This document shows, one piece after another, positions 16,793 to 27,074 of a stretch of DNA of 64,000 nt. Every line of letters begins with the position of its first letter. Position 1 is the stretch's first letter. The notes beneath the pieces were generated by a model. The model did not search any database. It was not told where the DNA came from and was given only the letters and a program-made list of their open reading frames with translations. The stretch is from Phormidium tenue FACHB-886 (GTDB lineage Bacteria; Cyanobacteriota; Cyanobacteriia; Elainellales; Elainellaceae). The position numbers and the translations under genes are program-made. Where the stretch lies: contig NZ_JACXWX010000016.1 of assembly GCF_014764505.1 (NCBI RefSeq), forward strand, positions 1 through 64,000. The letters are read 5' to 3'.

Positions 16793-17188
16793 TTATTCGA
16801 TCGAGCGGCCATCGCGCCGCCCCAGCTCATACACTCCGCAGCCGATGCAGGCAATAATGCCCATGCTAATTGTCCAGCTCCGCCCTAGCCCAGCCTCAAC
16901 GCCCCAATTGCACAAGCCACCTGCAACCAAGAAAGGAGTTACACTCAGCAGAGATGCTAGAAACGCACTGAGCGATTCAGCGGTTTCGCGCTGAAGGTCT
17001 TGGTCTGGCACCGAGTCTTGCCTAGACGCATAGAGCGATCGCACTACACCGTTAATTGCCTGCTCTAGCTTTGCCATCACCCACTCGCTAACCGGAGAAA
17101 AGCCGAGATAGAGCGCTAGCGACCAGAGCGCAATCCCCGCCAGCATAGCGGCATCAACCGGAAATAAGAAGGGAATTACACTCAGCAT
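16793..17188 (-). CDS. Conserved hypothetical membrane protein
   Basis: From ATG 17188 the product is 131 residues with hydrophobic segments near the N-terminus (IPFLFPVDAAMLAGIALWSL), in the middle (LSAFLASLLSVTPFLVAGGL) and near the end (ISMGIIACIGCGVYEL). A polar coiled region lies between the first and second. No named family was recognised. It stands alone on the minus strand between the esterase gene and fni. Confidence 0.6.
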   Translation of the reverse strand: MLSVIPFLFPVDAAMLAGIALWSLALYLGFSPVSEWVMAKLEQAINGVVRSLYASRQDSVPDQDLQRETAESLSAFLASLLSVTPFLVAGGLCNWGVEAGLGRSWTISMGIIACIGCGVYELGRRDGRSIE

Positions 17189-17288
17189 GGCAGGCGCAGG
17201 TAGAGAACAGGTCAATCAACATAAAGTTAATTTAACCGATCGTCATGATTCTTAGGATCGCAACCTCAGCAACCCACTTCAACAAGCT

Positions 17289-17930
17289 TTAAGCAGGCAA
17301 CTGACAAAATGAACGAATTGCCTGCCAGATCTCTAACTGAACATCGCCCAGCGCATGGTCGCTATCCAGTTCGATCAGCCTCACCCATGAACGATCGGCG
17401 GCATAGTCGCGGCTGGCTTGAATAGGAATCACGTCATCCTGCCGCCCATGCAGAATCAGCGTTGGAACGGGACGCTGAATTTGGGTTTCATCGTACTGGG
17501 CAGCATCACTGACAAAGGCATAATCAAGCGGCAGCTGGATTTGTTCGCTGTAGTGATAGACCATTAGCGATCGTTTTTCTTGCCACTGCTGCAGTTGCGC
17601 TTCTCCCAAGCGGGGCAGCCAATGTGCCAAAAACTGAAAGGCAGGCGCCAGCAGCACTAGTTGCTTAATTTGCAGAGATTGCTCTGCTAACCAAGCCGCC
17701 GTTAAGCCACCAAAGCTGGAGCCAATCAGCGTGATCGGCTGTTCAGGCAGCAGCGATCGCACCTGCTCAATCTGCCGAGTCAGCGTTAGATGATAGAAAT
17801 CATCCTGGTTTAGATCGGGTGCAACCAGCGACAGACCAAGCGCTTGGAAAGAGCGACTGAGGAACTGAGCTTTAGTCGATCGAGGGCTAGAAGCAAACCC
17901 GTGCAGATAAAAATACTGTTGCATACTCAC
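17289..17930 (-). CDS. Alpha/beta hydrolase, YqiA-type esterase
   Basis: The 213-residue product carries the compact YqiA/UPF0227 fold. FYLHGFASSPRSTKAQFL is near the N-terminus, the nucleophile elbow is GSSFGG (Ser at about 92), the acid is in LILHGRQDDVIP, and the catalytic His is in LDSDHALGD. The substrate is unknown; bacterial YqiA acts on short acyl esters in vitro. The ATG lies 12 bp after the stop of the DUF4112 gene, so the two form an operon. Confidence 0.88.
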   Translation of the reverse strand: MSMQQYFYLHGFASSPRSTKAQFLSRSFQALGLSLVAPDLNQDDFYHLTLTRQIEQVRSLLPEQPITLIGSSFGGLTAAWLAEQSLQIKQLVLLAPAFQFLAHWLPRLGEAQLQQWQEKRSLMVYHYSEQIQLPLDYAFVSDAAQYDETQIQRPVPTLILHGRQDDVIPIQASRDYAADRSWVRLIELDSDHALGDVQLEIWQAIRSFCQLPA

Positions 17931-17942
17931 TGTTGCATACCT

Positions 17943-18467
17943 TTAGGAGGCAACTGCCCCACTGCTCTGCACCAGTTGAAATAGCCAGCGCAGCACATAG
18001 ATCGACAGCACCACACAGCCCACCAATGCCAGCGCCAATCCTGCAATCAGCAGAATCGCAAACCAGCGATTTTCAGCAGGCGGACGCTGAATTCGCAGGT
18101 GTTCCTCCAGGAGTTGAATGTTGCGAATGTTAGATTTCCAGGTGACATCGAAAATATCTCCCACGACTGGAATCGTACCTGCTAGAGTCTCCAGCAGAAT
18201 ATTAAACGCCATTGTACTCAGCACCGATTTTGATGCGCCCATCCGCGCTGCCTCCAGCACAATATAGGACGACAAAACCAAGCCAGCCGTATCGCCACCG
18301 CCTGGAATTAGACCAATAATTGGATCAAGCCCAACCCGAAACTTAGTGCCCGGAATGCCAACGGCGCTGTCCATTAGCCGCCCAAATCGCCGCAGCCGCT
18401 GCACTCGCGCAACATGCGATTCGGAGGCGATCGGCGTATATTTGGGCGAATTGGGAGCAGGAGACAT
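17943..18467 (-). CDS. DUF4112 membrane protein
   Basis: The 174-residue protein has the DUF4112 pattern: LMDSAVGIPGTKFRVGLDPI, IGLIPGGGDTAGLVLSSYIV, LETLAGTIPVVGDIFDVTWK and NIRNIQLLEEHL. A long C-terminal membrane helix follows at about residues 134-165. Its function is not known. It is the first gene of a two-gene unit with the esterase. Confidence 0.85.
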   Translation of the reverse strand: MSPAPNSPKYTPIASESHVARVQRLRRFGRLMDSAVGIPGTKFRVGLDPIIGLIPGGGDTAGLVLSSYIVLEAARMGASKSVLSTMAFNILLETLAGTIPVVGDIFDVTWKSNIRNIQLLEEHLRIQRPPAENRWFAILLIAGLALALVGCVVLSIYVLRWLFQLVQSSGAVAS

Positions 18468-18888
18468 AGTTATGTTAAATAATTATCTTAAAAAATGGGA
18501 AAGCTGGTAAATTACAGGCATTATTGCACGAGCCATACAGGAATGGGATCTTGCGTGGCTTAGATTTTGCGCTAAAACCTGCCTGGAGTGAGAACTATTG
18601 CATTAAACTGCAAAGTCCCATTAAACTGCAGAGCCACACCACCATGATGCAGAGCCCAGTAAGGCAAAGCAATAGTCTGTAGATACGAGAGCTGTACTAC
18701 AGAAATTCCGCATAGTTGCTGAGGAATGAGCGCCGACCTGCGGATGTACAAGGTAGTGCCTGCAGGTTAAGTTGTCGTATCACAAAAGTACAGCGTAATA
18801 CAAAATTTGCCCCCTGTAGAAAGACCACGATTGAAGTAGACAAAGCCATACGGCCATTAGCTAAGTAGCGCTAAATGGCTAGTTTTGG
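18468..18888. other. Divergent intergenic region
   Basis: The 421-bp space lies between the leftward DUF4112 gene and the rightward diguanylate cyclase, so it must hold both promoters. A 12-bp direct repeat CATTAAACTGCA occurs at 18601 and 18619 (18-bp period). No RNA gene is recognised. Confidence 0.5.
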
Positions 18889-20019
18889 ATGCAATACATA
18901 CGGCTTGATTCAGCCTTATTTTTCCAAATCAGGGATCGTTTAATGCCTCTTCCAGATAGACTCACTAATCTGCTGAGCCATTTATTTGCTAATGGGCTGG
19001 GCAAGCCACTGCATCGGATCCGGGTAGGTGCAGTTTTTTGGTTCCTCCACCCAATCAAAGAACTGTATCGCTCCACCCCGAAACCAGCTTTGCCAACCAG
19101 TTTTGTGTCCCAGCAGCAGTTTCTTCAACAGGTGATTGATATTGTGCCCAGTTCGATCTACGTCAAAGATAGGGAGGGGCGCATTCTGGCTGCAAACCAA
19201 GCAAGTGCCAAAATTCATGGCACAACAGTTGAGGCAATGTTAGGGAAGCGCGAATCCGACTTCAATCCCTATTTCACCGAAAAACAGTTGGAACAGTTTC
19301 TGGCGTTAAACCAGCACGTCATGGCAACTGGTCAACCCATTCAAGACTCACTGCAAGCGATCGCAACCGCAACAGGAGAACTTCACTGGTATCAAACGAT
19401 CATTAGCCCTCTAATCGATGCAGATGGTGAAGTCTTGGGCGTTGTGGGCAATTCAGTAGATATCACCGTTCTGAAGCAGATACAGGAAAAGCTGGAGCTG
19501 CTGGCATCTACAGACGGGCTTACTCAAGTTGCCAACCGCCGACGTCTTGATCTGTATCTGCAGCAAGAATGGCAACGATTGGCAAGAGAACAACAGCCCC
19601 TCAGCTTCATCCTGTTTGATATTGATTATTTCAAGCATTACAACGATTACTACGGACATCAACAGGGGGACTGGTGCTTAATCCAAATTGCTCAAGCAGT
19701 CACTCAAACGGTAAAACGACCTGCTGATCTACTCGCTCGCTATGGTGGCGAAGAATTTGCCGTGGTTCTACCCAATACAGATACAGAAGGGGCATTGACC
19801 GTGGCTGAGCAAATTCGGCAAACCGTTCAAGATCTCCACCTTACCTATGAACGATCGGGAATAGCTGGCATTGTCACAATTAGTGCAGGAGTTGCCAGCG
19901 CCTGTCCAACAAATCAAGAAACGCCTGAGCTGTTGCTGCGAAAGGCAGACGATGCCCTCTATGAAGCAAAACGGCAAGGACGCAACCGTGTAGTTCTACA
20001 GCGCCTTGCCCCCAGATAG
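18889..20019 (+). CDS. PAS-GGDEF diguanylate cyclase
   Basis: The 376-residue product has a short N-terminal region and a PAS domain (about residues 75-200, with IYVKDREGRILAANQA and VVGNSVDITVLK). A GGDEF domain follows (about 207-370: DGLTQVANRRRLD, FDIDYFKHYNDYYGH, RYGGEEFAVVLP). The active-site motif GGEEF is intact. An inhibitory RxxD (RPAD) sits five residues before it, so product feedback inhibition is likely. It would make cyclic di-GMP from two GTP. No membrane helix is obvious. ATG at 18943 is an alternative start. Confidence 0.92.
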   Translation: MQYIRLDSALFFQIRDRLMPLPDRLTNLLSHLFANGLGKPLHRIRVGAVFWFLHPIKELYRSTPKPALPTSFVSQQQFLQQVIDIVPSSIYVKDREGRILAANQASAKIHGTTVEAMLGKRESDFNPYFTEKQLEQFLALNQHVMATGQPIQDSLQAIATATGELHWYQTIISPLIDADGEVLGVVGNSVDITVLKQIQEKLELLASTDGLTQVANRRRLDLYLQQEWQRLAREQQPLSFILFDIDYFKHYNDYYGHQQGDWCLIQIAQAVTQTVKRPADLLARYGGEEFAVVLPNTDTEGALTVAEQIRQTVQDLHLTYERSGIAGIVTISAGVASACPTNQETPELLLRKADDALYEAKRQGRNRVVLQRLAPR

Positions 20020-20048
20020 ACCTGCCCTTTTTAGCCTGGAGCTTGCTT

Positions 20049-20648
20049 TTAGTCTGGGTCTTGCTTAAAACGGCGCGGCTGCTTTTCTTCGCCCGGGACT
20101 GCCTGCTGGCGATACCAGCGTCGCCACTCGATCGAACTGCGAATCGTCAGCCACAGCAGCAGCAGCACAATTAAACCGCCCTGCTGCGGGGCATCAAACG
20201 CCAGCAGCACCAGCACCACGCACAGAAAATCTTGAGCAAAAATCACCCAAAGCGGCACAGAGCGGAGCCGATACAGCCAGCCCACCTGTACCAACTGCAG
20301 CACCAGCGCCACTAAGCCACCCAGCCCGCCCAAAATAAATTCAATCCAGCCTTCTAGATTGGCAGTCTGGGCAATCGTCAGTCCAATTAAAGTACCAACA
20401 ATTGGGCTAAACAGAAGCTGCACAACCTGCAGCAGGCGCTGCCCGACCCGATCTTTCGACAGGAGTAATTCTACAAGCGACCAGCTCACCAGCACACCCA
20501 ACACCAGCGGCGGCGGTAGCTGAGAGAGGAGCGGCACATTTGCCCAAAGATTACCATTGCTATACAGCAAGCCAATTAGCAACAGCGGCAGGGCAATTCT
20601 CAGCCCTGCCGCTGCAGATAGAGAAAGAACGGCTAACACCTCAATCAT
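20049..20648 (-). CDS. DUF4126 family membrane protein
   Basis: The 199-residue, very hydrophobic protein has about five predicted membrane helices. It shows the DUF4126 pattern LSLSAAAGLRIALPLLLIGL at the start and GQRLLQVVQLLFSPIVGTLIG in the middle. The C-terminus is basic and cytosolic-looking. Its function is unknown. It is convergent with the diguanylate cyclase, with only 29 bp between stops. Confidence 0.83.
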   Translation of the reverse strand: MIEVLAVLSLSAAAGLRIALPLLLIGLLYSNGNLWANVPLLSQLPPPLVLGVLVSWSLVELLLSKDRVGQRLLQVVQLLFSPIVGTLIGLTIAQTANLEGWIEFILGGLGGLVALVLQLVQVGWLYRLRSVPLWVIFAQDFLCVVLVLLAFDAPQQGGLIVLLLLWLTIRSSIEWRRWYRQQAVPGEEKQPRRFKQDPD

Positions 20649-20774
20649 GATGGGTTGCCCTAAAGGTTATGGGAGGGCGATCGCCAGCGCTTAACCCCAA
20701 TTAAACTCTCCTAGAAATATTGCGATCTGGGGGGCGACAGCACCATGGTTTCGCATACGGCAATTTAGATCGGT

Positions 20775-22622
20775 CTATTTCATCAGGTCTGCCACGTCCG
20801 AAACAGACGTGCTAACCATCAGCGGATCTTGGTAGAGCGGCACGGTAAACGTCACGGTGGAGCCAAGCCCTTCGCCGAGGCTAAAGAAATTGACAATGCC
20901 CCCCATTGCCTCCACCAGCTTTTGAGAGATGGCTAAGCCTAAGCCAGTACCACCATACTGCCGGGTGCGGGAGCCATCCACCTGACTGAAGGACTGAAAC
21001 AGCTTGTCTTGTTTTTCCAGAGAAACGCCAATGCCGGTGTCTGCCACGCTAATTCGCACCATGCCAGGTTTCTCTTCGTTTTGCACCACCACCTTTCCGG
21101 GCATCACTTCTGCGGTGATCGTGATCTCGCCCTGGTGCGTAAATTTGATGGCATTGCCTACAAGGTTCAGCATCACCTGTAGCAGGCGCTGGTAGTTGCC
21201 ATAGAGAATGACCTCGTCGCGGGTCTCAGGGGTGCGAATCTCAAAGCTCAAGCCTTTCTGGTGGGCTTGCGGACGGGTGAAATTATCTACTTCAGCAATT
21301 AGCTCATCCAGCGGGATCGGGTTGAGATCGAGCTGCATTTTGCCCGCCTCAATTTTGGCGATGTCGAGAATATCATTGATGATGCTAAGCAGGTGCAGCG
21401 CCGAGCGGTAGGCTTCCTGGATGAACTGGGTTTGCTCTTCTGGGTCATCTGCCATGCCGTCCATGATCAGCTTTAAAAAGCCAATCATGCCGTTTAGCGG
21501 CGTTCGCAGTTCATGGGACGTATTCGCCAGAAAATCGCTCTTGAGCCGCGAGGCTTCTTCGGCTTGAGTGCGGGCTTCTTCTGCCTGCCGCCGCGCTTCT
21601 ACAAGCTGCTCGTGCTGCCGCATCAGGCTTTCGTTGACGCGCTGCAGCTCTACCGCTAAGCTGCGGCTCTCTTCCAGCAGCGTGGCGTGAGCAATGCCAG
21701 TACCCACCTGGTCGGCAAGTTCTCGCAGCAGATCGATCTCCACGTCGTTCCAAACGCGAGCCGGGTCAAGCTGGTGCAGGATGATTAAGCCATTGGGCTG
21801 GTCTTGGTAGCAGGTAGCGATCGCCAAAACTGATGGCGTCCCTTCTTCAGAAGTCGGCTCACAGCCCGATTGAGTGCCAGCGCAGGCAACTGGCTTCAGC
21901 GTAGCAAGCGCCTGTCCTACGTAAGAATCTTCAGCAAGCGGCAGCTCCACGCCCCGCATTGACTTCAAAGCCGATTGCCGATACTCTGCCGCTACTTTTA
22001 GCAGCGTGTCCGAAGGCTTATAGGAGCAGATCAGGCAGCGGCTCACGCCGAGCGCTTCGCCCAACCCATCCACGGTCTGCTGCCAAATTGTTTCTAGATC
22101 CAGGCTGCGGCGAATATTCCACACCACCTGCGTCAGGCGCTTGTGGTAGCGATCGGAACGCGGCGATACGCTGGAATGGAGTAATGTATTGACGACCTCC
22201 AGCGCTCTATCGCGGTTGGCGCTATAGAGAAATTGACCCATGACAACCGCTGTAGTGGCAGTGCCATGCGGCATCAAAATCGGGCTGATGGTGAGATCAA
22301 AAACGAGGTACTGCCCCCCATAGCAAAACGGGTACTCAAACCGCACCGGAATCAAGTAGTCTAGAACCTGCCGGACCCGCTTGAGATAAGGAACCACTGC
22401 TGCGGGGGCAAACGTCTCTTCCATTGGGCGATGGATTACCATCGTCGGGATCAGGCTATAGCGCTCTGCCTCACGCCAGAAGAACGAGAGGTATTGACCC
22501 GCACCATCCTGCGTAAAGACCAAATCCGCTCCGGGAATCGACAAGAAATCGCCGAGTTGCTGAGGGGCGATCGGCGGGATCGATTCGGTAGAGGTGATAG
22601 GGAGATCGCTAGGCAGAGTCAT
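20775..22622 (-). CDS. Cytosolic GAF histidine kinase
   Basis: The 615-residue soluble kinase has an N-terminal PAS-like region (about 25-150: LSIPGADLVFTQDGAGQYLSF). A GAF domain follows (about 175-315, with Cys residues near VSRCLICSYKP), then a coiled coil rich in Glu, Ala and Arg. The kinase core has H box FLANTSHELRTPLNGMIGFL and ATP motifs NLVGNAIKF, VADTGIGV and GGTGLGLAISQKLVEAMGG. No receiver domain is attached. The GAF Cys does not sit in an obvious bilin-lyase context, so photoreception is not claimed. Confidence 0.92.
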   Translation of the reverse strand: MTLPSDLPITSTESIPPIAPQQLGDFLSIPGADLVFTQDGAGQYLSFFWREAERYSLIPTMVIHRPMEETFAPAAVVPYLKRVRQVLDYLIPVRFEYPFCYGGQYLVFDLTISPILMPHGTATTAVVMGQFLYSANRDRALEVVNTLLHSSVSPRSDRYHKRLTQVVWNIRRSLDLETIWQQTVDGLGEALGVSRCLICSYKPSDTLLKVAAEYRQSALKSMRGVELPLAEDSYVGQALATLKPVACAGTQSGCEPTSEEGTPSVLAIATCYQDQPNGLIILHQLDPARVWNDVEIDLLRELADQVGTGIAHATLLEESRSLAVELQRVNESLMRQHEQLVEARRQAEEARTQAEEASRLKSDFLANTSHELRTPLNGMIGFLKLIMDGMADDPEEQTQFIQEAYRSALHLLSIINDILDIAKIEAGKMQLDLNPIPLDELIAEVDNFTRPQAHQKGLSFEIRTPETRDEVILYGNYQRLLQVMLNLVGNAIKFTHQGEITITAEVMPGKVVVQNEEKPGMVRISVADTGIGVSLEKQDKLFQSFSQVDGSRTRQYGGTGLGLAISQKLVEAMGGIVNFFSLGEGLGSTVTFTVPLYQDPLMVSTSVSDVADLMK

Positions 22623-22883
22623 CAGCGCAATTGCAAACTACAAAATAGAAGAAACACTTTTCCACAGTCTGGATTCTGCATTCTTTACATGCAGCCGCTG
22701 TTCACCAAAGCAAGTTTAGCTTCGTCAAGCTAAATCTCCGACGCCGTACAGCCTGTATCCAGAATATCGTTGGTGTTTGTCAAAGCAGAGATGAAGCCAA
22801 ACAGGAGAAATAAACCACAAGAGACGGTAAGCGAGTCTAGATCGACCGCCGCTCGAAGTAAATCTCACATAAAATTCATACTT

Positions 22884-23111
22884 TTAATCATTCCATTCTC
22901 CTTTGGGTGGAACAGGAGGGTTTCGTCGCATTGGGCGAGATAAATCATCATCTCGCCGTCCACCGCCCAACCATTGCCGCAGAGCAACCTCGATCACCTT
23001 ACTGGGATTATTGGTCAGATGGCTGACTTGCTCCATTAGCTCAGCATCGATGTCGATCGAGACCGTCACTTTATCGGACGCAGACTTAGATTCAACCGCA
23101 GGGTCATTCAT
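22884..23111 (-). CDS. Small ribbon-helix-helix-like protein (CcdA/antitoxin-like)
   Basis: The 75-residue protein has a strand-helix-helix core: KVTVSIDIDAELMEQVSHLT then NPSKVIEVALRQWLGG. This is the pattern of MetJ/Arc or CcdA-type DNA-binding antitoxins. A basic, Pro-rich tail RRNPPVPPKGEWND follows. No toxin-sized gene adjoins it, so it may be a solitary regulator or an orphan antitoxin. Confidence 0.65.
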   Translation of the reverse strand: MNDPAVESKSASDKVTVSIDIDAELMEQVSHLTNNPSKVIEVALRQWLGGGRRDDDLSRPMRRNPPVPPKGEWND

Positions 23112-23535
23112 GAGCAGAGATCCTGAAATTTCAACAAGAATTTCTCAATAAGTATTTTTGCTTATTGAGCTGATAGATACTCAAGCTGGCGCAGATTATA
23201 TTAATCACACTCCACAATCCATTAAACCCTATTGAACTTTTATCTAGGGTGTCATGAACTAGAGATTCCAGAAAGGAATTATGAAAGCAGCAATCTGCGT
23301 GACTAAAAGCCGATCGCCCCAATAAGATGGAACTATACAGAACTATACGAAATTCCAGACGATCGCTCTGAAAGCGCCCTGACAGTCTCTTGGAAAGCTG
23401 CTTGAAGACAGCGCTCACGGAAGTTGCTCCCTGGGTAAGTCCAAACTCAGGGCTAACCCCTCACGGCAGCCTACCTTGAATCGCAAAGAGAAGGATTACA
23501 ATATTTTAAGTTTCATCAGCTTTAGTGTCCTATTG

Positions 23536-23614
23536 TTTTTAGTTACCTCCTACTTTTAGTTACCTCCTGCTTTTAGCCACCTCTGTTCTAAATCACCTGC
23601 TCTAAATCACCTGC
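23536..23614. repeat. Short tandem repeats upstream of lepA
   Basis: Three 17-bp units (TTTTAGTTACCTCCT-like, at 23536, 23553 and 23570) are followed by two identical 14-bp units TCTAAATCACCTGC at 23587 and 23601. They lie in the 554-bp gap before lepA (23112-23665), which otherwise shows no gene. Confidence 0.75.
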
Positions 23615-23665
23615 AGGCAATCTGCCCCTCATTGCTCTTAATTACTCTGCCGCCTACTGCAACCT

Positions 23666-25468
23666 ATGACCGACGTACCCGTTTCTCGAATTCGTAACTT
23701 CTCCATCATTGCCCATATTGACCACGGCAAATCAACCCTGGCAGATCGCCTGCTGCAAAGCACTGGCACGGTGAACGCTCGCGATATGAAAGAGCAGTTC
23801 CTCGACAACATGGAGCTAGAGCGAGAGCGCGGCATCACGATTAAGCTGCAAGCCGCCCGGATGCACTACACTGCGCAGGACGGAGAGCAATACGTCCTCA
23901 ATCTGATCGACACGCCAGGACACGTAGACTTCTCTTATGAGGTATCGCGATCGCTTGCCGCCTGCGAAGGGGCGCTGCTAGTGGTGGATGCCTCTCAGGG
24001 TGTAGAAGCCCAAACGCTGGCAAACGTGTATCTGGCGCTAGAACATAACCTGGAGATCATCCCGGTATTGAACAAAATTGACTTGCCCGGAGCCGATCCA
24101 GAGCGAGTTAAAGCCGAGATCGAAGAGATCGTGGGGCTGGACTGTAGTGGCGCAATTTTAGCCTCTGCCAAGGAAGGGATTGGCATCCCGGAAATCTTAG
24201 AGTCGATCGTCTACTTGGTGCCACCACCGCAGGATACGGTGGCAGAACCGCTGAGAGCGTTGATTTTTGATAGCTACTACGATCCCTATCGCGGTGTGAT
24301 CGTCTACTTCCGCGTCATGGATGGCACCCTTAAAAAAGGCGACAAGGTGCGCCTGATGATATCCGGCAAAGAATATCAAATCGATGAGCTGGGCGTTTTG
24401 TCGCCCAATCAGGTGCAGATTGGCGAACTGCATGCAGGCGAAGTGGGCTATCTGGCAGCGGCAATTAAGTCTGTTGAAGATGCCCGCGTGGGCGATACGA
24501 TTACGCTGGCAACGGCTCCGGCGAAGGCTCCGCTGCCAGGCTACACCGAAGCCAAACCCATGGTTTTCTGCGGGCTTTTCCCCACCGATGCCGACCAGTT
24601 TGAGGATTTGCGAGAAGCGCTCGAAAAACTCCGCCTCAACGATGCTGCCCTCAACTACGAGCCAGAAACCTCTAGCGCTATGGGCTTCGGCTTCCGCTGC
24701 GGTTTTCTAGGGCTGCTGCACATGGAGATCGTCCAGGAGCGCCTAGAGCGAGAATATAACCTGGATCTGATTACGACGGCTCCTTCGGTGGTGTATCGCG
24801 TCACCAAGATCGACGGCGAAGAGGTCTATATCGACAACCCCAGCCTCCTGCCCGACCCGCAGTACCGCGAGAAGATCGAAGAACCCTACGTGCAGGTTGA
24901 CATGATCACGCCGGAAGAATTCGTGGGGGCGCTGATGGAGCTAAGCCAGACGCGGCGCGGCGTTTTCAAAGATATGAAATATCTAGCGCAGGGACGCACC
25001 ACGCTAATCTATGACATCCCGCTGGCGGAAGTGGTGACAGACTTTTTCGACCAGATGAAGTCTCGATCGCGGGGCTATGCCAGCATGGAGTACCACCTGA
25101 CCGGCTACCGCGAGAACCCGCTGGTAAAGCTGGATGTGCTGATCAACGGCGACCCGGTCGATCCGCTAGCGACGATCGTCCACCGCGACAAAGCTTATTA
25201 TGTCGGCAAGGCGCTCGTCGAAAAGCTGAAGGAGCTGATCCCGCGCCACCAGTTCAAGATTCCACTGCAGGCAGCGATCGGCAGCCGAGTGGTTGCCAGT
25301 GAGCATATTCCTGCCCTCCGCAAAGACGTGCTTGCCAAATGCTATGGCGGCGACATTTCTCGTAAGAAGAAACTGCTGCAAAAGCAGGCGAAGGGCAAGA
25401 AGCGGCTGAAGGCGATCGGCACAGTGGACGTGCCGCAAGAGGCGTTTATGGCAGTGCTGAAGCTGTAG
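23666..25468 (+). CDS. lepA: Elongation factor 4 (LepA)
   Basis: The 600-residue translational GTPase acts on the ribosome. G motifs are AHIDHGKST (G1), RGITI (G2), DTPGH (G3), NKID (G4) and a SAKEG-like G5. Domain II, the EF-G-like domains III and V, and the LepA-specific C-terminal domain follow, ending in [12 protein letters not shown]. Length and motif order match the family. The gap upstream contains tandem repeats at 23536-23614 that could lie in the leader. Confidence 0.98.
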   Translation: MTDVPVSRIRNFSIIAHIDHGKSTLADRLLQSTGTVNARDMKEQFLDNMELERERGITIKLQAARMHYTAQDGEQYVLNLIDTPGHVDFSYEVSRSLAACEGALLVVDASQGVEAQTLANVYLALEHNLEIIPVLNKIDLPGADPERVKAEIEEIVGLDCSGAILASAKEGIGIPEILESIVYLVPPPQDTVAEPLRALIFDSYYDPYRGVIVYFRVMDGTLKKGDKVRLMISGKEYQIDELGVLSPNQVQIGELHAGEVGYLAAAIKSVEDARVGDTITLATAPAKAPLPGYTEAKPMVFCGLFPTDADQFEDLREALEKLRLNDAALNYEPETSSAMGFGFRCGFLGLLHMEIVQERLEREYNLDLITTAPSVVYRVTKIDGEEVYIDNPSLLPDPQYREKIEEPYVQVDMITPEEFVGALMELSQTRRGVFKDMKYLAQGRTTLIYDIPLAEVVTDFFDQMKSRSRGYASMEYHLTGYRENPLVKLDVLINGDPVDPLATIVHRDKAYYVGKALVEKLKELIPRHQFKIPLQAAIGSRVVASEHIPALRKDVLAKCYGGDISRKKKLLQKQAKGKKRLKAIGTVDVPQEAFMAVLKL

Positions 25469-25482
25469 CTTGAAGCTATAGC

Positions 25483-25911
25483 TCAGGCGGGGCGCTGCCA
25501 GCGAAATTTGCGATCGCCTTCCTGAATAGGCAGATCGTTAATGCTGGCTTCGCGCCGCCTCATTAAGCCATTCTCGGCAAACTCCCACTGCTCGTTGCCG
25601 TGGGAGCGATACCAATGGCCAGAATCGTCGTGCCACTCATACTCAAAGCGTACAGAGATGCGGTTTTCGGTAAAGCTCCAGAGTTCTTTCTTTAACCGAT
25701 AGTCCAGCTCCTTCGCCCACTTCCGTTGCAGGAAGGTGCGAATCTCTTCGCGTCCGTTCAGAAACTCAGCCCGATTGCGCCACTGCGAGTCTTCTGTGTA
25801 CGCCAGCGCCACCCGATCGGGGTCGCGGGTGTTCCAGGCATCTTCTGCAGCTTGGACTTTGGCTTTAGCAGTTTCGAGCGTAAAGGGCGGCAGGGGGGGT
25901 TTGGTTTCCAT
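25483..25911 (-). CDS. NTF2-like protein, DUF1348 family
   Basis: The 142-residue protein has the DUF1348 pattern: [20 protein letters not shown], then [34 protein letters not shown], and a C-terminal [11 protein letters not shown] with a final WQRPA. The family adopts the cone-shaped NTF2/SnoaL fold; its ligand is unknown. It is convergent with lepA. Confidence 0.9.
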   Translation of the reverse strand: METKPPLPPFTLETAKAKVQAAEDAWNTRDPDRVALAYTEDSQWRNRAEFLNGREEIRTFLQRKWAKELDYRLKKELWSFTENRISVRFEYEWHDDSGHWYRSHGNEQWEFAENGLMRRREASINDLPIQEGDRKFRWQRPA

Positions 25912-25964
25912 GCGTGGGGTGCTGAGAATTTGGGATAAAGAACCGAGAAAAATTCTACCAGAGC

Positions 25965-27074
25965 TTATTGCTGTGGGTTTGTTTGCTGTGGGTTTGTAGA
26001 AATTGGTAGCACTCCTACCCGCTGCCAGGCACTGCGGATCGCTTTATGCTCTTTGCTGTTGACCCCGTAGAGTGCCCCTGCTACTGCAACGGTTGCATTT
26101 GCCGCCTGCCGAAAGTTGGCCGTGGAGCGGAGGCGATCGCGCAGGGTCAGGTACCAAACTCTGCCTGCCCTCTCCCAGGCAAAGCCACCAATTTCGATCG
26201 CCGCTAGATAAAACGCGTGATTGGGGATGCCAGAGTTGATATGAACGCCACCATTGTCTTCGACGCCTTGATAATAGTCTCGAACGTTAGCAGGCTGGGG
26301 GTCTTTGCCCAAAATAGGGTCATCATAGGCAGTGCCGGGAGCCTTCAGTGAGCGGATGCCCACTCCCCTGACTTTGGCGGTGAATAGCCCCGCGCCAATC
26401 AGCCAGTCGGCTTGGTCAGCGGTCTGGTTGAGCTGGCGCTGCTTCACCAAAATCCCAAACACATCTGAAAAAGACTCGTTTAGCGCTCCTGTTTCGCCGG
26501 AGTAGACGAGGTTTGCCTCGTATTGGGTGACTCCGTGGGTCAACTCATGCCCAATCACGTCCAACGAGCGGGTGAACCGCTGGAAGAGATCGCCATCACC
26601 ATCACCGTAAACCATTTGGCTGCCGTTCCAGAAAGCGTTGTCATAGTTGGTGCTGTAGTGAACTGAGGAATCGAGCTGCAAGCCGCGATCGTCGATTGAG
26701 TTGCGTCCGTAGACTTGGGCATAGAGGTCATAGGTGGCACCCGCCCCATCGTAGGCTTCATTGACTGCCGGATCGGCGGAGGGTGGATCGCCTTCTGCCC
26801 GCACCAGCGTTCCCGGTAGGGTGGTGCTGCGGCGGGCATCAAAGACGGTGCGGCGCTTGATTCCGGCGGCTGCCATCATCGACAGCCCACCCACTGCCTC
26901 TCGCCGTCCCCGAAACTGCTCTGATCGGCGGAGCGTACGAAGCGCCCAGTCGCGCTGGCGATCGTCGCCGTTTTTGATTATTGAATCCATCATGTGCGGC
27001 GGCACGATGCAGCAAATCGGGCAACCCAAATGAGCAGGTTGAGAGCCGATCCATCCAGACGTTCGACGAGGCAT
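25965..27074 (-). CDS. M4-family neutral metalloprotease, protealysin-like
   Basis: The 369-residue thermolysin-family zinc protease has the zinc motif in [18 protein letters not shown] and the third ligand Glu in [13 protein letters not shown] later [15 protein letters not shown] segment supplies the catalytic His region. Instead of a long FTP propeptide it has a short N-terminus with [12 protein letters not shown], matching the short protealysin precursor class with its PPxL/M motif. No classical signal peptide is visible, as in protealysin. The propeptide probably folds into the active site until cleaved. Confidence 0.93.
   Translation of the reverse strand: MPRRTSGWIGSQPAHLGCPICCIVPPHMMDSIIKNGDDRQRDWALRTLRRSEQFRGRREAVGGLSMMAAAGIKRRTVFDARRSTTLPGTLVRAEGDPPSADPAVNEAYDGAGATYDLYAQVYGRNSIDDRGLQLDSSVHYSTNYDNAFWNGSQMVYGDGDGDLFQRFTRSLDVIGHELTHGVTQYEANLVYSGETGALNESFSDVFGILVKQRQLNQTADQADWLIGAGLFTAKVRGVGIRSLKAPGTAYDDPILGKDPQPANVRDYYQGVEDNGGVHINSGIPNHAFYLAAIEIGGFAWERAGRVWYLTLRDRLRSTANFRQAANATVAVAGALYGVNSKEHKAIRSAWQRVGVLPISTNPQQTNPQQ

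Noticed and set aside
20775..22622. Phytochrome or cyanobacteriochrome assignment of the GAF kinase
   Set aside because: The GAF has Cys residues but no Cys-His chromophore-binding context, so a bilin is not supported.
23131..23418. 95-codon minus-strand frame between the antitoxin-like gene and lepA as a toxin partner
   Set aside because: It is Cys- and Ser-rich without motif or ribosome-binding site, and it lies upstream of rather than overlapping the antitoxin-like gene in the usual way.
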